Shown: positions 10,643-19,491, numbered from the stretch's first letter. The stretch is 64,000 nucleotides of DNA from Campylobacter aviculae (GCF_005406215.1 NZ_NXMA01000002.1:62001-126000), one strand, 5' to 3'. The notes: generated by a model not told the origin, from the letters alone. Numbers and translations: made by a program.

Positions 10643-11368
10643 TCAACGCCTTTTAAATTTATAAATGATGCAATTTAAAACAAAAGCAATTGAGATTAAA
10701 ACCAAAGCAAGGGCAATACCACTGGCAAATTCGCCTTTATTGGTTTCTAAAGAAATTGCCGTTGTAATCGTTCTTGTATCGTATTTGATATTTCCACCTA
10801 CTATCATAGCCACACCCACTTCAGCTACAATACGCCCATAAACTAAAGCTATAACACTGATAAGAGAAAACCTTAACTCATGGATGATAATCATGATAAG
10901 CTTTATAGAATTTAAATGAAACGATTTAATAAGCAATAATTGCTTTTTACTGATATTTTCAACTAAATTCGCAAAAAGAGCTATTGCTATAGGCAAGGCG
11001 AGTATAAATTGGCCTAAAATTAAAGCTTTTATGGTAAAAAGTAAGCCAAGCTCCCCTAAAGGCCCACGATTTGAGATCAAAGCGTATAAAATCAAACCCA
11101 CCGCCACGGTTGGAAAAGAAAGGCTTGTATCGATCATAAGCCTTAAAAAACGTTTAAATTTAAAATTAAAAAATCCCAAAACAAAACCCAAAGGAAAGCC
11201 CACCACTAAAGCTAAAACTACAGATATACTAGAACTCAACATGGTTGTTTTTATGGCTGAAATCACACTATCATCAGCGTTTAATAACAATAATAAAGCT
11301 TGTTTAAAACCGTCAAAAATATATTCCAAATTCACAAGTCCAGAAAATAAATTAAGAAATTTTAGCAT
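10643..11368 (-). CDS. tupB: Tungstate ABC transporter, permease
   Basis: Inner-membrane permease of 241 residues with about five to six hydrophobic segments (for example ISVVLALVVGFPLGFVLGFF and LILGQFILALPIAIALFA). The cytoplasmic coupling region VYGRIVAEVGVAMIVGGN contains the conserved E-G of binding-protein-dependent permeases. It is divergent from tupA across a 56-bp gap and directly followed by tupC. Assignment rests on the complete tupA/B/C neighbourhood. Confidence 0.9.
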   Translation of the reverse strand: MLKFLNLFSGLVNLEYIFDGFKQALLLLLNADDSVISAIKTTMLSSSISVVLALVVGFPLGFVLGFFNFKFKRFLRLMIDTSLSFPTVAVGLILYALISNRGPLGELGLLFTIKALILGQFILALPIAIALFANLVENISKKQLLLIKSFHLNSIKLIMIIIHELRFSLISVIALVYGRIVAEVGVAMIVGGNIKYDTRTITTAISLETNKGEFASGIALALVLISIAFVLNCIIYKFKRR

Positions 11369-11424
11369 AATTTATGTTAAAATCTTTCTACATTATATTT
11401 TGTAAATTTTTTTAAAGGAAAAAG

Positions 11425-12234
11425 ATGAAAAAAACGATATTTCTAGGATTGTTTTTGGCTTTAAACATTCAAGCAGCAGAATTAAGAATGGCAACCACAA
11501 CAAGCACCGACAATACAGGCTTACTCGATGGCTTACAACCTCTTTATAAGCAAGAAACAGGCAATACTTTAAAATGGGTTGCTGTTGGCACAGGCGCAGC
11601 CTTGAAAATGGGTGAAGATTGTGATGCAGATGTGCTTTTTGTGCATTCTCCAAAGGCTGAAAAGGAATTCATCAAAAAAGGTTATGGAATTGATAGAACC
11701 CCTGTAATGTATAATGATTTTGTCATTATTGCGGATAAATCTTTAGCGCCAAAATTTAAGGGTAAAAATTTAGAAGAGAGTTTAAAACTTATAAGAGATG
11801 AAAAATTAACCTTTATTTCAAGAGGAGATAAATCAGGCACCGATAATAAAGAAAAAAGCTTGTGGAAAAGTATAGGCAAAGTTCCAGAAAAAGAAAGTTG
11901 GTATCAACAAAGCGGACAAGGAATGCTTGCAAGTATTAAAATCGCTGAAGAGAAAAAAGGAGTGATTTTAACCGATCGTGGCACTTATATCAAATATGAA
12001 TTTAATGAAAAAGGAAAACCAAATTTGATCATCGTTAATGAAGGTGATGATAGATTGAAAAATTTTTATTCTGTAATCGCAGTAAATCCAAAACATTGTA
12101 AAAATGTTAATTACACTGAAGCAAAAAAATTCATCAATTGGCTTACAAGTGACGATACTTTAAGTTTTATTGGCGGATTTAAACTGCTTTATAAACCTTT
12201 ATTTAAAGTAGATGCTAAAACAAGAAAAGAATAA
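11425..12234 (+). CDS. tupA: Periplasmic tungstate-binding protein
   Basis: Captures tungstate in the periplasm for TupBC; tungsten serves formate dehydrogenase in Campylobacter. The 269 residues start with a signal peptide (MKKTIFLGLFLALNIQA). Directly after the cleavage site comes RMATTTSTDNTGLLD, the TTTS oxyanion-binding motif of TupA, and SRGDKSGTDNKEK is the second ligand loop. An AAAGGAAAAAG ribosome site precedes the ATG. The gene is divergent from tupBC, the usual Campylobacter arrangement, and ends in a perfect palindromic terminator. Confidence 0.95.
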   Translation: MKKTIFLGLFLALNIQAAELRMATTTSTDNTGLLDGLQPLYKQETGNTLKWVAVGTGAALKMGEDCDADVLFVHSPKAEKEFIKKGYGIDRTPVMYNDFVIIADKSLAPKFKGKNLEESLKLIRDEKLTFISRGDKSGTDNKEKSLWKSIGKVPEKESWYQQSGQGMLASIKIAEEKKGVILTDRGTYIKYEFNEKGKPNLIIVNEGDDRLKNFYSVIAVNPKHCKNVNYTEAKKFINWLTSDDTLSFIGGFKLLYKPLFKVDAKTRKE

Positions 12235-12257
12235 AGCAGGAAATTTCCTGCTTTATT
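12230..12257. terminator. Bidirectional terminator between tupA and mdaB
   Basis: AATAAAGCAGGAAA and its exact inverted copy form a 28-bp perfect palindrome spanning both stop codons of the convergent genes. An A/T tail on each side lets it work in both directions. Confidence 0.85.
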
Positions 12258-12834
12258 TAAAAACCTTTTTCAAATGTACTTCATAATCACTTAGGTATTT
12301 TTCAACTTGTGGATTTTTTATGACATCATTGCATATAAAAGTTTCTAAGGCTTTCATACCTAAAAATTCATGAGCTTTGTGCAAGTGCCAATACACCATA
12401 TCCACGCCCTTACCCTCAAAAAACTCATTTTGATCATTAAAAGCTTCAATAGGTGCATTCCAAGTTAAGCTAAACATATATTTTTTATCTTTAACTAAAC
12501 CACCTTTTCCATAATTTTTTGTAGGATTTTCATGACTTCTTCCATCGTTAGCATAAAGTTTGCCATGCCCTACAGTAAAAACTTCATCGATGTATTTTTT
12601 AACAATCCAAGGCTCACCCATCCACCAAGCTGGCATTTGATAAATAATAACATCAGATTTTAAAAATTTTTCCAATTCTTCTTGTGCATTATAACCTTTA
12701 TCAATGTGCGTTTGTAAAATTTCAAATCCCAAATCACTTAAAATTTTAGCAGCATGATTGTGCAAAGTAAGATTAAGTTTGCCATTTGAATGTCCAAACT
12801 CCTTCGCTCCATTGAGTAATAATATCGTCTTCAT
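12253..12834 (-). CDS. mdaB: NAD(P)H quinone reductase, MdaB-like flavoprotein
   Basis: Flavodoxin-fold reductase that makes two-electron reductions of quinones and limits oxidative stress. Features: MKTILLLNGAKEFGHSNGKLN at the N-terminus (FMN phosphate loop), IYQMPAWWMGEPWIVKKYIDEVF near the flavin, and YMFSLTWNAPIEAFN. I start at 12834 because AAAGGAG precedes that ATG; a frame from 12852 adds six residues without a ribosome site. About 193 residues. It is divergent from the HxlR regulator gene, with a candidate operator between them, so control by that regulator is likely. Confidence 0.88.
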   Translation of the reverse strand: MKTILLLNGAKEFGHSNGKLNLTLHNHAAKILSDLGFEILQTHIDKGYNAQEELEKFLKSDVIIYQMPAWWMGEPWIVKKYIDEVFTVGHGKLYANDGRSHENPTKNYGKGGLVKDKKYMFSLTWNAPIEAFNDQNEFFEGKGVDMVYWHLHKAHEFLGMKALETFICNDVIKNPQVEKYLSDYEVHLKKVFK

Positions 12835-12873
12835 CTTCACTCCTTTGATCAATTTTTGTGCTAAAATTATATT

Positions 12874-12894
12874 TTAACTATAAACAATAGTCAA
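12874..12894. promoter_or_regulatory. Candidate HxlR-type operator between mdaB and rrpA
   Basis: TTAACTAT-AAACA-ATAGTCAA: inverted arms matching at 7 of 8 positions (ACTAT/ATAGT perfect) in the 103-bp divergent interval. HxlR-family regulators bind short inverted repeats of this sort next to their own genes. A second partial copy, ATACTATACT, lies at about 12912-12921. Confidence 0.5.
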
Positions 12895-12937
12895 TACGAA
12901 AAATAAAGTAATATACTATACTAAAGGAGTGCGTTTG

Positions 12938-13273
12938 ATGATAAAAGATGAAAATTGCAATTTCAATGAATGTGGATTTAATTATACTTTATCCCTTATT
13001 GAAGGTAAATACAAAATGAGTATTTTATACTGCCTTTTTCGCAATCAAGTGATAAGGTATAATGAATTAAAAAGAATTTTAAAGCCAATCTCTTTTAAAA
13101 CACTCACCAACACTTTAAGGAGTTTAGAAAATGATAAACTCATTATACGCAAAGAATATCCTCAAATTCCCCCTAAAGTAGAATACAGCTTATCTAAACG
13201 CGGACAAAGTCTCATTCCTATCCTAAAAGCCATGTGCGAATGGGGCGAAAATCACAAAAAGGATAAATTATGA
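12938..13273 (+). CDS. rrpA: HxlR-family redox-responsive regulator (RrpA-like)
   Basis: About 111 residues: a winged-helix DNA-binding protein of the HxlR family. A cysteine in the N-terminal segment (NCNFNECGFNYTLSLIEGKYK) could sense oxidants or quinones. The recognition region is LKRILKPISFKTLTNTLRSLENDKLIIRKEY, and the wing PQIPPKVEYSLSKRG. The ATG at 12938 has AAAGGAG 8 bases upstream; an upstream GTG in frame lies inside that site and is unlikely. It overlaps the lipocalin gene by 4 bp and is divergent from mdaB. RrpA/RrpB of C. jejuni are oxidative and aerobic stress regulators; the assignment to RrpA is by gene context. Confidence 0.8.
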   Translation: MIKDENCNFNECGFNYTLSLIEGKYKMSILYCLFRNQVIRYNELKRILKPISFKTLTNTLRSLENDKLIIRKEYPQIPPKVEYSLSKRGQSLIPILKAMCEWGENHKKDKL

Positions 13274-13716
13274 TAGAACTTATCGGCGATATTAATTTAC
13301 AAAATTACATGGGTGAATGGCTTGAAATTGCTAGAAAGCCTAATTTTTTTCAACGGGCTTGTCAAAGCTCAAAAGCCAAATATACATTAAAATATAAAGG
13401 TGAAACTCCTTATATAGAAATAGAAAATTTTTGCCAAAAAGAAAATGAAATTTCAAGCATCAAAGGTAAAGCGAAGCTAAATGCTAATCGAAAATTAGCT
13501 GTAAGCTTTAATTTTTTTATGAATCTTTTTAACAAAACCAATTATGAAATTATTTTCATCGATACAGAATATCAAGTGGCTATTGTCGGAAGTCCTGATA
13601 AAAAATATCTATGGATTTTAGCAAGAAAAAAATTAGATGAAAAAACCTTGCAAGAACTTTTAAAAATAGCCAAAGAAAGAAATTTTGATATCAGCGATCT
13701 GATTTTTGATCGCTGA
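13270..13716 (+). CDS. Lipocalin-family protein
   Basis: 148 residues with the lipocalin signature YMGEWLEIARKPNFFQ at about 14-29. This is the Gly-x-Trp start of the beta-barrel, followed by YEIIFIDTEYQVAIVGSPDKKYLWILARK near the C-terminus, matching the bacterial lipocalin (Blc) pattern. Blc is normally an outer-membrane lipoprotein, but no signal peptide or lipobox is present, so this one is probably cytoplasmic. It is coupled to rrpA by an ATGA overlap, suggesting a role in the same stress response. The ligand is unknown. Confidence 0.8.
   Translation: MIELIGDINLQNYMGEWLEIARKPNFFQRACQSSKAKYTLKYKGETPYIEIENFCQKENEISSIKGKAKLNANRKLAVSFNFFMNLFNKTNYEIIFIDTEYQVAIVGSPDKKYLWILARKKLDEKTLQELLKIAKERNFDISDLIFDR
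13691..13716. terminator. Bidirectional terminator at the lipocalin/alcohol dehydrogenase junction
   Basis: TCAGCGATC, 8-base loop, GATCGCTGA: a perfect 9-bp stem formed by the last codons of the lipocalin gene and its stop, directly before the convergent dehydrogenase stop. Confidence 0.75.
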
Positions 13717-14793
13717 TTATTCTTTTGTCATATCGATTACATAACGGAATTTTGCTTTTCCAGAAGTTAAATTTTCATAAGCTTTATCGATTTCTTGCGG
13801 GCTGATTAGCTCGGTTTCTGGATAAATTTTATTTTTAAGTGAAAAATCAAGCATTTCTTGAGTTTCAGCTATTCCGCCTATTAAAGATCCATAAACCCTT
13901 TTACCTGCTTTATGGATTAAGGTATTGATTTGAATTCCTATTTTATACTCAACCGGCGGAAGTCCTACTATAGCTAATTCTCCTCCAAATTTAAGCAAAT
14001 CAAGATAAACAGAAGGATCATAAGGTGTTGGAATAGTTGAAATGATCAAGTCAAAACGCTCTTTAACCGCATCTTTATCCGTGCTTGTATAAAAAGAACT
14101 TACACCCATTGCCAAAGCGTCACTTTTTTTATTTTCATTTCTCGCAAAAACACTCACTTTTGCACCCATTTTAATCGCATATTTTACTGCCATCATTCCA
14201 AGTCCGCCAAAACCTGCTATAGCCACCAAAGAACCTTCTTTGATTTTTGAAAATTTCAAAGGAGAATAAGTGGTGATACCCGCGCAAAGCAAAGGTGCAA
14301 CCTTTTCAAGAGGTGCATCTTTAGGAACGCAAATGGCAAATTTTTCACTCACGACTATATTGTTAGAATATCCGCCATAAGTGATTTCATTATTATGAAA
14401 AATATCCTTACTATTATAAGTGTAAATTGTTTTTCCATTTTCGCAAAATTGCTCTTGAGAGCGTTTACAAGCTTCACATTCTCCGCAAGAATTGACCATA
14501 CAACCCACACCCGCATAATCACTTACTTTAAATTTACTCACATTTTTACCCACTGCGATAACTTCTCCAGCGATCTCATGACCAGGAACACAAGGATAAG
14601 TAGTTGCTCCCCACTCACTTTTTGCAGTATGCACATCACTATGACAAATTCCCGCGTATAAAATTTTTATCAAAATATCATTATCGCCTATGGCATGACG
14701 AGAAAATTCAAAAGGGGTAAATTTTGCATCTTTACTAAGCATAGCATAACCTTTGCTATGAATTCTTCCATTGTCTAAAATTTTATAATTCAT
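13717..14793 (-). CDS. Zinc-dependent alcohol dehydrogenase (cinnamyl/AdhC type, NADP-dependent likely)
   Basis: 358 residues of the medium-chain dehydrogenase superfamily; reduces aldehydes or oxidises alcohols. Catalytic zinc ligands are in YAGICHSDVHTAKSEW and PGHEIAG. The structural zinc cluster is GECEACKRSQEQFCENG, and the Rossmann loop is AGFGGLGMMAVKYAIKMGA. The residues after the second strand (VFARNENKKSDA) favour NADP. The ATG at 14793 follows AAGGAGAAG. Its substrate is not evident. Confidence 0.9.
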   Translation of the reverse strand: MNYKILDNGRIHSKGYAMLSKDAKFTPFEFSRHAIGDNDILIKILYAGICHSDVHTAKSEWGATTYPCVPGHEIAGEVIAVGKNVSKFKVSDYAGVGCMVNSCGECEACKRSQEQFCENGKTIYTYNSKDIFHNNEITYGGYSNNIVVSEKFAICVPKDAPLEKVAPLLCAGITTYSPLKFSKIKEGSLVAIAGFGGLGMMAVKYAIKMGAKVSVFARNENKKSDALAMGVSSFYTSTDKDAVKERFDLIISTIPTPYDPSVYLDLLKFGGELAIVGLPPVEYKIGIQINTLIHKAGKRVYGSLIGGIAETQEMLDFSLKNKIYPETELISPQEIDKAYENLTSGKAKFRYVIDMTKE

Positions 14794-14877
14794 AACTTCT
14801 TCTCCTTGATTTTTATAAGACGTTAAGATATGATTCTATTCTAGCAAAAAATAAGTAAAATTTTTAATAATTTTTGA

Positions 14878-14883
14878 TAAAAT
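14878..14883 (+). promoter_or_regulatory. -10 box of the infA ribosomal operon
   Basis: TTTTTGATAAAAT, a TAAAAT box preceded by T-rich sequence, lies about 40 bp before the infA start. This fits the Campylobacter vegetative promoter style (T-rich upstream phase rather than a -35 box). Confidence 0.5.
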
Positions 14884-14920
14884 AGACCTTACTATAAAAA
14901 ATAAAATTTAGGAGAAAAAT

Positions 14921-15139
14921 TTGGCAAAAGATGATGTAATAGAAATTGATGGCACAGTACTTGAAGCATTACCTAATGCGAATTTTAAAGTAGAATTAGA
15001 CAATAAACATGTCATTCTTTGTCACATTGCAGGAAAAATGCGTATGCATTATATAAGAATTATGCCTGGCGATAAAGTCAAAGTAGAACTTACCCCTTAT
15101 AGTCTTGATAAAGGACGTATCACTTTTAGATATAAATAA
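14921..15139 (+). CDS. infA: Translation initiation factor IF-1
   Basis: 72-residue OB-fold protein that occupies the ribosomal A site during initiation. [44 protein letters not shown] and [11 protein letters not shown] are characteristic. It starts with TTG, supported by TTAGGAG seven bases upstream. It leads the rpmJ-rpsM-rpsK-rpsD-rpoA-rplQ cluster, separated from rpmJ by an unusual 167-bp gap. Confidence 0.97.
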
Positions 15140-15178
15140 GCTATTTAAAAGTTTTTTTTCGATAGAATTAGCGTTTTG

Positions 15179-15281
15179 CGATATTTGTATCGAACTATGA
15201 AAGAAGTATTTTTAAAATCCACCACTTATTTTAAAAATAGTTGGTTGTTCGTAAAACCTGATGCAGTCGCAAATTAAGTGG
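15179..15281 (+). other. Structured leader between infA and rpmJ
   Basis: The 167-bp gap contains a hairpin CGATA-TTTG-TATCG (15179-15192). It also has a longer-range stem CCACTTA/TAAGTGG (15222-15228 with 15275-15281) enclosing a smaller GGTT/AACC pairing, ending 14 bases before the rpmJ ribosome site. It could be a ribosomal-protein autoregulatory site or an mRNA processing element. A 26-codon frame from ATG 15197 to TAA 15277 overlaps it but has no ribosome site. Function is inference. Confidence 0.35.
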
Positions 15282-15306
15282 AATTTACTTAAACAAGGAG
15301 ACGCTC

Positions 15307-15420
15307 ATGAAAGTGAGACCATCTGTTAAAAAGATGTGCGACAAGTGCAAAGTAGTTCGCCGTAAAGGCGTAGTTCGCATTATTTGCGAAAATCCAAAAC
15401 ATAAACAAAGACAAGGATAA
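15307..15420 (+). CDS. rpmJ: 50S ribosomal protein L36
   Basis: 37 residues: [20 protein letters not shown] at the start, then the histidine-bearing tail [12 protein letters not shown]. The C-x2-C and C-x4-H ligands are all present, so this is the zinc-binding (C+) form of L36. AAGGAG lies 8 bases before the ATG. It sits 2 bp before rpsM. Confidence 0.97.
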
Positions 15421-15422
15421 AC

Positions 15423-15788
15423 ATGGCTCGTATTGCAGGTGTTGATTTACCAAAGAAAAAAAGAATTGAGTATGGACTGACTTACATTTATGGTATAGGA
15501 CTCTTTAGTTCAAGAAAAATTCTTGACAAGACAGGAATTTCTTATGATAAAAGAGTGCATGAACTTAGCGAAGATGAAGCAGCAGCAATCAGAAAAGAAA
15601 TCCAAGAAAACTATATGGTTGAAGGGGATCTTAGAAAACAAGTTGCTATGGATATCAAAGCTCTTATGGATTTGGGAAGTTTTAGAGGTTTAAGACATAG
15701 AAAAGGCTTACCTGTTCGTGGTCAAAAAACAAAAACAAATGCTAGAACTCGCAAGGGTAAAAGAAAAACCGTTGGTGCAAAATCATAA
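15423..15788 (+). CDS. rpsM: 30S ribosomal protein S13
   Basis: 121 residues of the small-subunit head protein contacting tRNA and 50[27 protein letters not shown] is the typical start, and the C-terminal basic tail [24 protein letters not shown] the family signature. Two bases separate it from rpmJ and nine from rpsK. Confidence 0.98.
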   Translation: MARIAGVDLPKKKRIEYGLTYIYGIGLFSSRKILDKTGISYDKRVHELSEDEAAAIRKEIQENYMVEGDLRKQVAMDIKALMDLGSFRGLRHRKGLPVRGQKTKTNARTRKGKRKTVGAKS

Positions 15789-15797
15789 GGATAAGAA

Positions 15798-16190
15798 ATG
15801 GCTAAAAGAAAAATTGTAAAGAAAAAAGTAGTTAAAAAAAATATAGCAAAAGGTATTGTATATATCAGTGCAACTTTTAACAATACTATGGTAACAGTAA
15901 CTGATGAAATGGGAAATGCGATTGCTTGGAGCAGTGCGGGTGGTTTAGGATTTAAAGGTTCTAAAAAATCAACCCCTTATGCGGCACAACAAGCTGTAGA
16001 GGACGCTTTAAATAAAGCAAAAGAACACGGAATTAAAGAAGTAGGCATAAAAGTACAAGGACCAGGAAGCGGTAGAGAAACTGCTGTAAAAAGTGTAGGT
16101 GCTATGGAAGGAATCAAAGTTACTTTCTTAAAAGATATTACTCCATTAGCTCACAATGGTTGTAGACCGCCTAAGCGTCGTCGTGTCTAA
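15798..16190 (+). CDS. rpsK: 30S ribosomal protein S11
   Basis: 130 residues of the platform protein near the mRNA exit. [21 protein letters not shown] and the C-terminal signature [20 protein letters not shown] are diagnostic. A basic lysine-rich N-terminus precedes the core. It lies in the ribosomal cluster with an AAGGATAAG ribosome site. Confidence 0.98.
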   Translation: MAKRKIVKKKVVKKNIAKGIVYISATFNNTMVTVTDEMGNAIAWSSAGGLGFKGSKKSTPYAAQQAVEDALNKAKEHGIKEVGIKVQGPGSGRETAVKSVGAMEGIKVTFLKDITPLAHNGCRPPKRRRV

Positions 16191-16217
16191 AATATAAGAA
16201 AAATTTAGGAGATTATT

Positions 16218-16844
16218 ATGGCAAGATATAGAGGACCAGTAGAAAAATTAGAAAGACGCTTTGGTGTTAGCTTGGCATTAAAAGGAGAAAGAAGATTAGC
16301 AGGAAAAAGTGCATTAGACAAACGCCCTTATGCACCAGGACAACACGGAGCAAGAAAAGGTAAAATTAGCGAATATGGACTTCAATTAAGAGAAAAACAA
16401 AAAGCTAAATTTATGTATGGAGTGAGTGAAAAGCAATTTAGAAGACTTTTCGCAGAAGCAGCTAGAAAAGATGGTAATACAGGGGTTTTACTCATCCAAC
16501 TTTTAGAGCAAAGATTGGATAATGTGGTTTATAGAATGGGATTTGCAACCACTCGTCGTTTTGCAAGACAACTTGTAACTCACGGACACATTTTGGTTAA
16601 TGGCAGAAGAGTGGATATTCCAAGCTTTAGAGTAGAAGCAGGTGCTAAAATCGAAATCATCGAAAAAAGCAAAAACAATCCTCAAATCACAAGAGCGATA
16701 GATCTTACAGCACAAACTGGAATCGTTGCTTGGGTTGATGTAGAAAAAGATAAGAGATTTGGAATTTTTACAAGAAAACCTGAAAGAGAAGAAGTTGTCA
16801 TTCCGGTAGAGGAAAGATTTATTGTTGAGCTTTACTCTAAGTAA
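16218..16844 (+). CDS. rpsD: 30S ribosomal protein S4
   Basis: 208 residues of the primary 16S rRNA-binding assembly protein. An N-terminal arm with [13 protein letters not shown] is followed by the S4 RNA-binding domain ([34 protein letters not shown], residues about 95-130). As in many Campylobacter proteins, no zinc-binding cysteines occur in the N-terminal arm (C- form). Confidence 0.98.
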   Translation: MARYRGPVEKLERRFGVSLALKGERRLAGKSALDKRPYAPGQHGARKGKISEYGLQLREKQKAKFMYGVSEKQFRRLFAEAARKDGNTGVLLIQLLEQRLDNVVYRMGFATTRRFARQLVTHGHILVNGRRVDIPSFRVEAGAKIEIIEKSKNNPQITRAIDLTAQTGIVAWVDVEKDKRFGIFTRKPEREEVVIPVEERFIVELYSK

Positions 16845-16856
16845 TAGGGGCTAAAT

Positions 16857-17870
16857 ATGAGAAAAATTACAACATCTGCTTATACGCCAACAGAATTTAC
16901 GATAGAAAATATTAGTGATACCGTGGCTAAAATCAGTGCTTGGCCTTTTGAAATTGGCTATGGAATCACTTTAGCACATCCTTTGCGTCGCTTACTTTAT
17001 ACAAGCACCATAGGCTATGCTCCAACTGCCATTCACATAGATGGAATATCTCATGAATTTGATAGTATGCGTGGTATGTTTGAAGATATAGCACTTTTCA
17101 TTATCAATCTTAAAAAATTACGTTTTAAACTTAAAAGTAATGCTGATAAAGAAGTGGTAGAATTTAGCTTCAAGGGTCCTAAAGAAATTCATGGAAAAGA
17201 TTTAAATAACAATCAAGTTGAAGTAGTAAATACTGATGCGTATTTGGCAACCATCAATGAAGATGCTGAACTTAAATTCACATTAATTATTGAAAAAGGT
17301 ATTGGTTATGTACCGAGTGAAGAAATAAAAGAACTCTTAGACGATCCAAAATTTATAGCATTAGATGCCTTCTTCACACCAGTAAGAGAAGCGACTTATG
17401 ATATTGAGAAAGTTTTATTTGAAGATAATCCCGACTATGAAAAAGTTGTTTTAACTATCACTACAGATGGGCAAATCACTCCAAATGAAGCTTTTCAAAA
17501 TGCCTTAGAAGCTATGTATAAACAATTATCAGTATTTGATAAGATTACTAATGTTAGAAGCATGATTAAAAATCAAGCCACTAGCAATGAATTAGAAAAT
17601 ACTAAATTATTACAAAACATTACCGATTTAAATTTAAGTGCGAGAAGTTATAATTGTCTTGAAAAAGCAGGAGTTGTCTATATAGGTGAACTCGCTTTAA
17701 TGAGCGTAAATGAACTTGCAGGACTTAAGAATTTAGGTAAAAAATCACTTGATGAAATTAAAAACATTATGGAAAGTATAGGTTTTCCTGTAGGAACTTC
17801 GAAATTAAGTGATAATAGGGACATATTAAGCAAAAAAATTGCTGAATTAAAAGCACAAAATGAAGGATAA
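16857..17870 (+). CDS. rpoA: RNA polymerase alpha subunit
   Basis: 337 residues. The N-terminal domain (1-230) dimerises and nucleates polymerase assembly, with [26 protein letters not shown] and [18 protein letters not shown]-type blocks. After a linker, the C-terminal domain ([43 protein letters not shown]) binds UP elements and activators. It is followed 3 bp later by rplQ. Confidence 0.98.
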   Translation: MRKITTSAYTPTEFTIENISDTVAKISAWPFEIGYGITLAHPLRRLLYTSTIGYAPTAIHIDGISHEFDSMRGMFEDIALFIINLKKLRFKLKSNADKEVVEFSFKGPKEIHGKDLNNNQVEVVNTDAYLATINEDAELKFTLIIEKGIGYVPSEEIKELLDDPKFIALDAFFTPVREATYDIEKVLFEDNPDYEKVVLTITTDGQITPNEAFQNALEAMYKQLSVFDKITNVRSMIKNQATSNELENTKLLQNITDLNLSARSYNCLEKAGVVYIGELALMSVNELAGLKNLGKKSLDEIKNIMESIGFPVGTSKLSDNRDILSKKIAELKAQNEG

Positions 17871-17873
17871 AAA

Positions 17874-18227
17874 ATGAGACATAAACACGGATATAGAAAA
17901 CTTGGCAGAACTTCATCTCATCGTGCTGCTTTGTTAAAAAATTTAACGATAGCTTTAGTTAATAGCGGTAAAATAGAAACAACTTTACCAAAGGCTAAAG
18001 AATTAAGAGGGTATATAGAAAGACTTATCACTAGAGCAAGATTAGGTGATTTTAACGCACATAGAGTCGTTTTTGCTTCATTACAAGATAAAAATGCTAC
18101 CAATAAGTTAGTAACAGAAATCGCTCCAAAATTTAAAGAAAGAAATGGTGGTTACACTAGAATTATCAAAACAAGAATTCGTCGTGGCGATGCTGCTGAA
18201 ATGGCTTTTATTGAATTTGTAGCTTAA
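17874..18227 (+). CDS. rplQ: 50S ribosomal protein L17
   Basis: 117 residues lining the peptide-exit region of the large subunit. [24 protein letters not shown] is the signature start, with [19 protein letters not shown] and [22 protein letters not shown]. It is the last gene of the operon and is followed by a clear terminator. Confidence 0.98.
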   Translation: MRHKHGYRKLGRTSSHRAALLKNLTIALVNSGKIETTLPKAKELRGYIERLITRARLGDFNAHRVVFASLQDKNATNKLVTEIAPKFKERNGGYTRIIKTRIRRGDAAEMAFIEFVA

Positions 18228-18229
18228 TA

Positions 18230-18253
18230 AAATCCTAGCTTATGCTAGGATTT
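18230..18253 (+). terminator. Terminator of the infA-rplQ operon
   Basis: AAATCCTAGC-TTAT-GCTAGGATTT, a perfect 10-bp stem three bases after the rplQ stop, followed by a T/C-rich stretch. Confidence 0.85.
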
Positions 18254-18297
18254 ACTTCCTATCTAAAAAAACAATCCAAAATATTTTTTATTGTTAG

Positions 18298-18324
18298 AAA
18301 ATCCCAAGCTAAGCTTGAGAATTT
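18298..18324 (-). terminator. Terminator of dapD
   Basis: Imperfect hairpin around CAAGC-TAA-GCTTG, four bases after the dapD stop on the minus strand and followed by TTTT. It faces the rplQ terminator. Confidence 0.6.
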
Positions 18325-18327
18325 ATC

Positions 18328-19491
18328 TTAATGTAAAGCTTCGTTAAGTTTGACTGCTTTTTTATTTAAAGCAACAATCATAACTCCGGTTGTAGAGTCT
18401 TGACGGAAATGAAGTCCGTTTAAGCCTTGAAGTTCTAAACCTTTATAAATCTCTTTATCAAAAGTAAAATTTGGATTAAGTTTTGCGAGTTCTTGAGCAT
18501 CTTTTAATAAAAATTTAGTTCCTTCTAGCACTGCAATTCCTGCATCAACGATACAATTATCACCCAAAGGAACGCCGGTAACAGAATTAGCGCCTAAAAG
18601 ACAAGCTTTGCCTATGCTGATCGCATTTCCGCTTGTTCCGCTTAAAACTCCTAATATAGAAGCTCCTCCGCCTATATCAGATCCTTCTCCCACGACTACA
18701 CTTGAACTTATGCGACCCTCTACCATACAAGCTCCCGTTGTTCCTGCATTGAAATTCACATAAGAAGCGCCTGGCATAATCGTTGTTCCCGCTGCCAAAG
18801 AAGCACCCATTCTTACCTTTGAACTTTCTAAAATTCTTGTATTATCTTCAGGTATGATATGCGCTAAAAATCTTGGGAATTTATCAACAAAATCAATTTT
18901 TGGATATTGATTAGTCATCTTGAAACGCATTTCATTTTCTCTTAAATAATCAAGCTCTATAGGCTTATCATCACTCCAAGCAACATTGCTTAAAAGTCCA
19001 AAGGCGCCATTTAGATTGATACTTCTTAAAGGCACTTTTTTTGTAGAAAGCAAATAAAGTTTAAGATAAACGCTTTCAACACTTAAAGGTTCTTTATCTT
19101 CAAAAAGACATACAAAAGCAAATTCATCGTCTTTAAATTTTTCCTTAATCAACTTTAATAAATCGATATTTTTATGCCCTTCTTCTTCTAAAAAAGGTTT
19201 AAAACAAGATAAAGCAAAATCGATATCTTCTAGTTTTAAAACCTGTGTGAATTCGCTTTTATTAAAATCAACTTCAATACCCCTTTGCATAAAAGCTTCA
19301 AGCATAATCGTTGCTGAAGCAAAATTTTGCTCGTAATTAATCAAAGCAAAACTTGCTTGTAAAATTTTATTTTTATTGATTTGTCCTCTATCAAGCCTTG
19401 CTATACCAAAGGCTTTAGGAGTTCTATAGCCACTTTTTTGCTCAATTTGTTTGATTAAAAGTAAAAAATCTTCCTTGGTATTTATAGACAT
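18328..19491 (-). CDS. dapD: 2,3,4,5-tetrahydropyridine-2,6-dicarboxylate N-succinyltransferase
   Basis: Succinylase-pathway step of lysine/diaminopimelate synthesis. 387 residues, the long form of the family. A variable N-terminal half is followed by a left-handed beta-helix made of hexapeptide repeats (SSKVRMGASLAAGTTIMPGA, EGRISSSVVVGEGSDIGGGASILG, ISIGKACLLGANSVTG). It begins with an ATG after AAAGGAAT. It faces rplQ; in C. jejuni NCTC 11168, as I recall, a his cluster lies between them. Confidence 0.93.
   Translation of the reverse strand: MSINTKEDFLLLIKQIEQKSGYRTPKAFGIARLDRGQINKNKILQASFALINYEQNFASATIMLEAFMQRGIEVDFNKSEFTQVLKLEDIDFALSCFKPFLEEEGHKNIDLLKLIKEKFKDDEFAFVCLFEDKEPLSVESVYLKLYLLSTKKVPLRSINLNGAFGLLSNVAWSDDKPIELDYLRENEMRFKMTNQYPKIDFVDKFPRFLAHIIPEDNTRILESSKVRMGASLAAGTTIMPGASYVNFNAGTTGACMVEGRISSSVVVGEGSDIGGGASILGVLSGTSGNAISIGKACLLGANSVTGVPLGDNCIVDAGIAVLEGTKFLLKDAQELAKLNPNFTFDKEIYKGLELQGLNGLHFRQDSTTGVMIVALNKKAVKLNEALH

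Noticed and set aside
11031-11653. Frames antisense to tupB and tupA
   Set aside because: Shadows of the tup genes, whose motifs and signal peptide are convincing in their own frames.
15197-15277. 26-codon frame between infA and rpmJ as a leader peptide
   Set aside because: No ribosome site and a length expected by chance in AT-rich DNA; kept only as a note in the structured gap.
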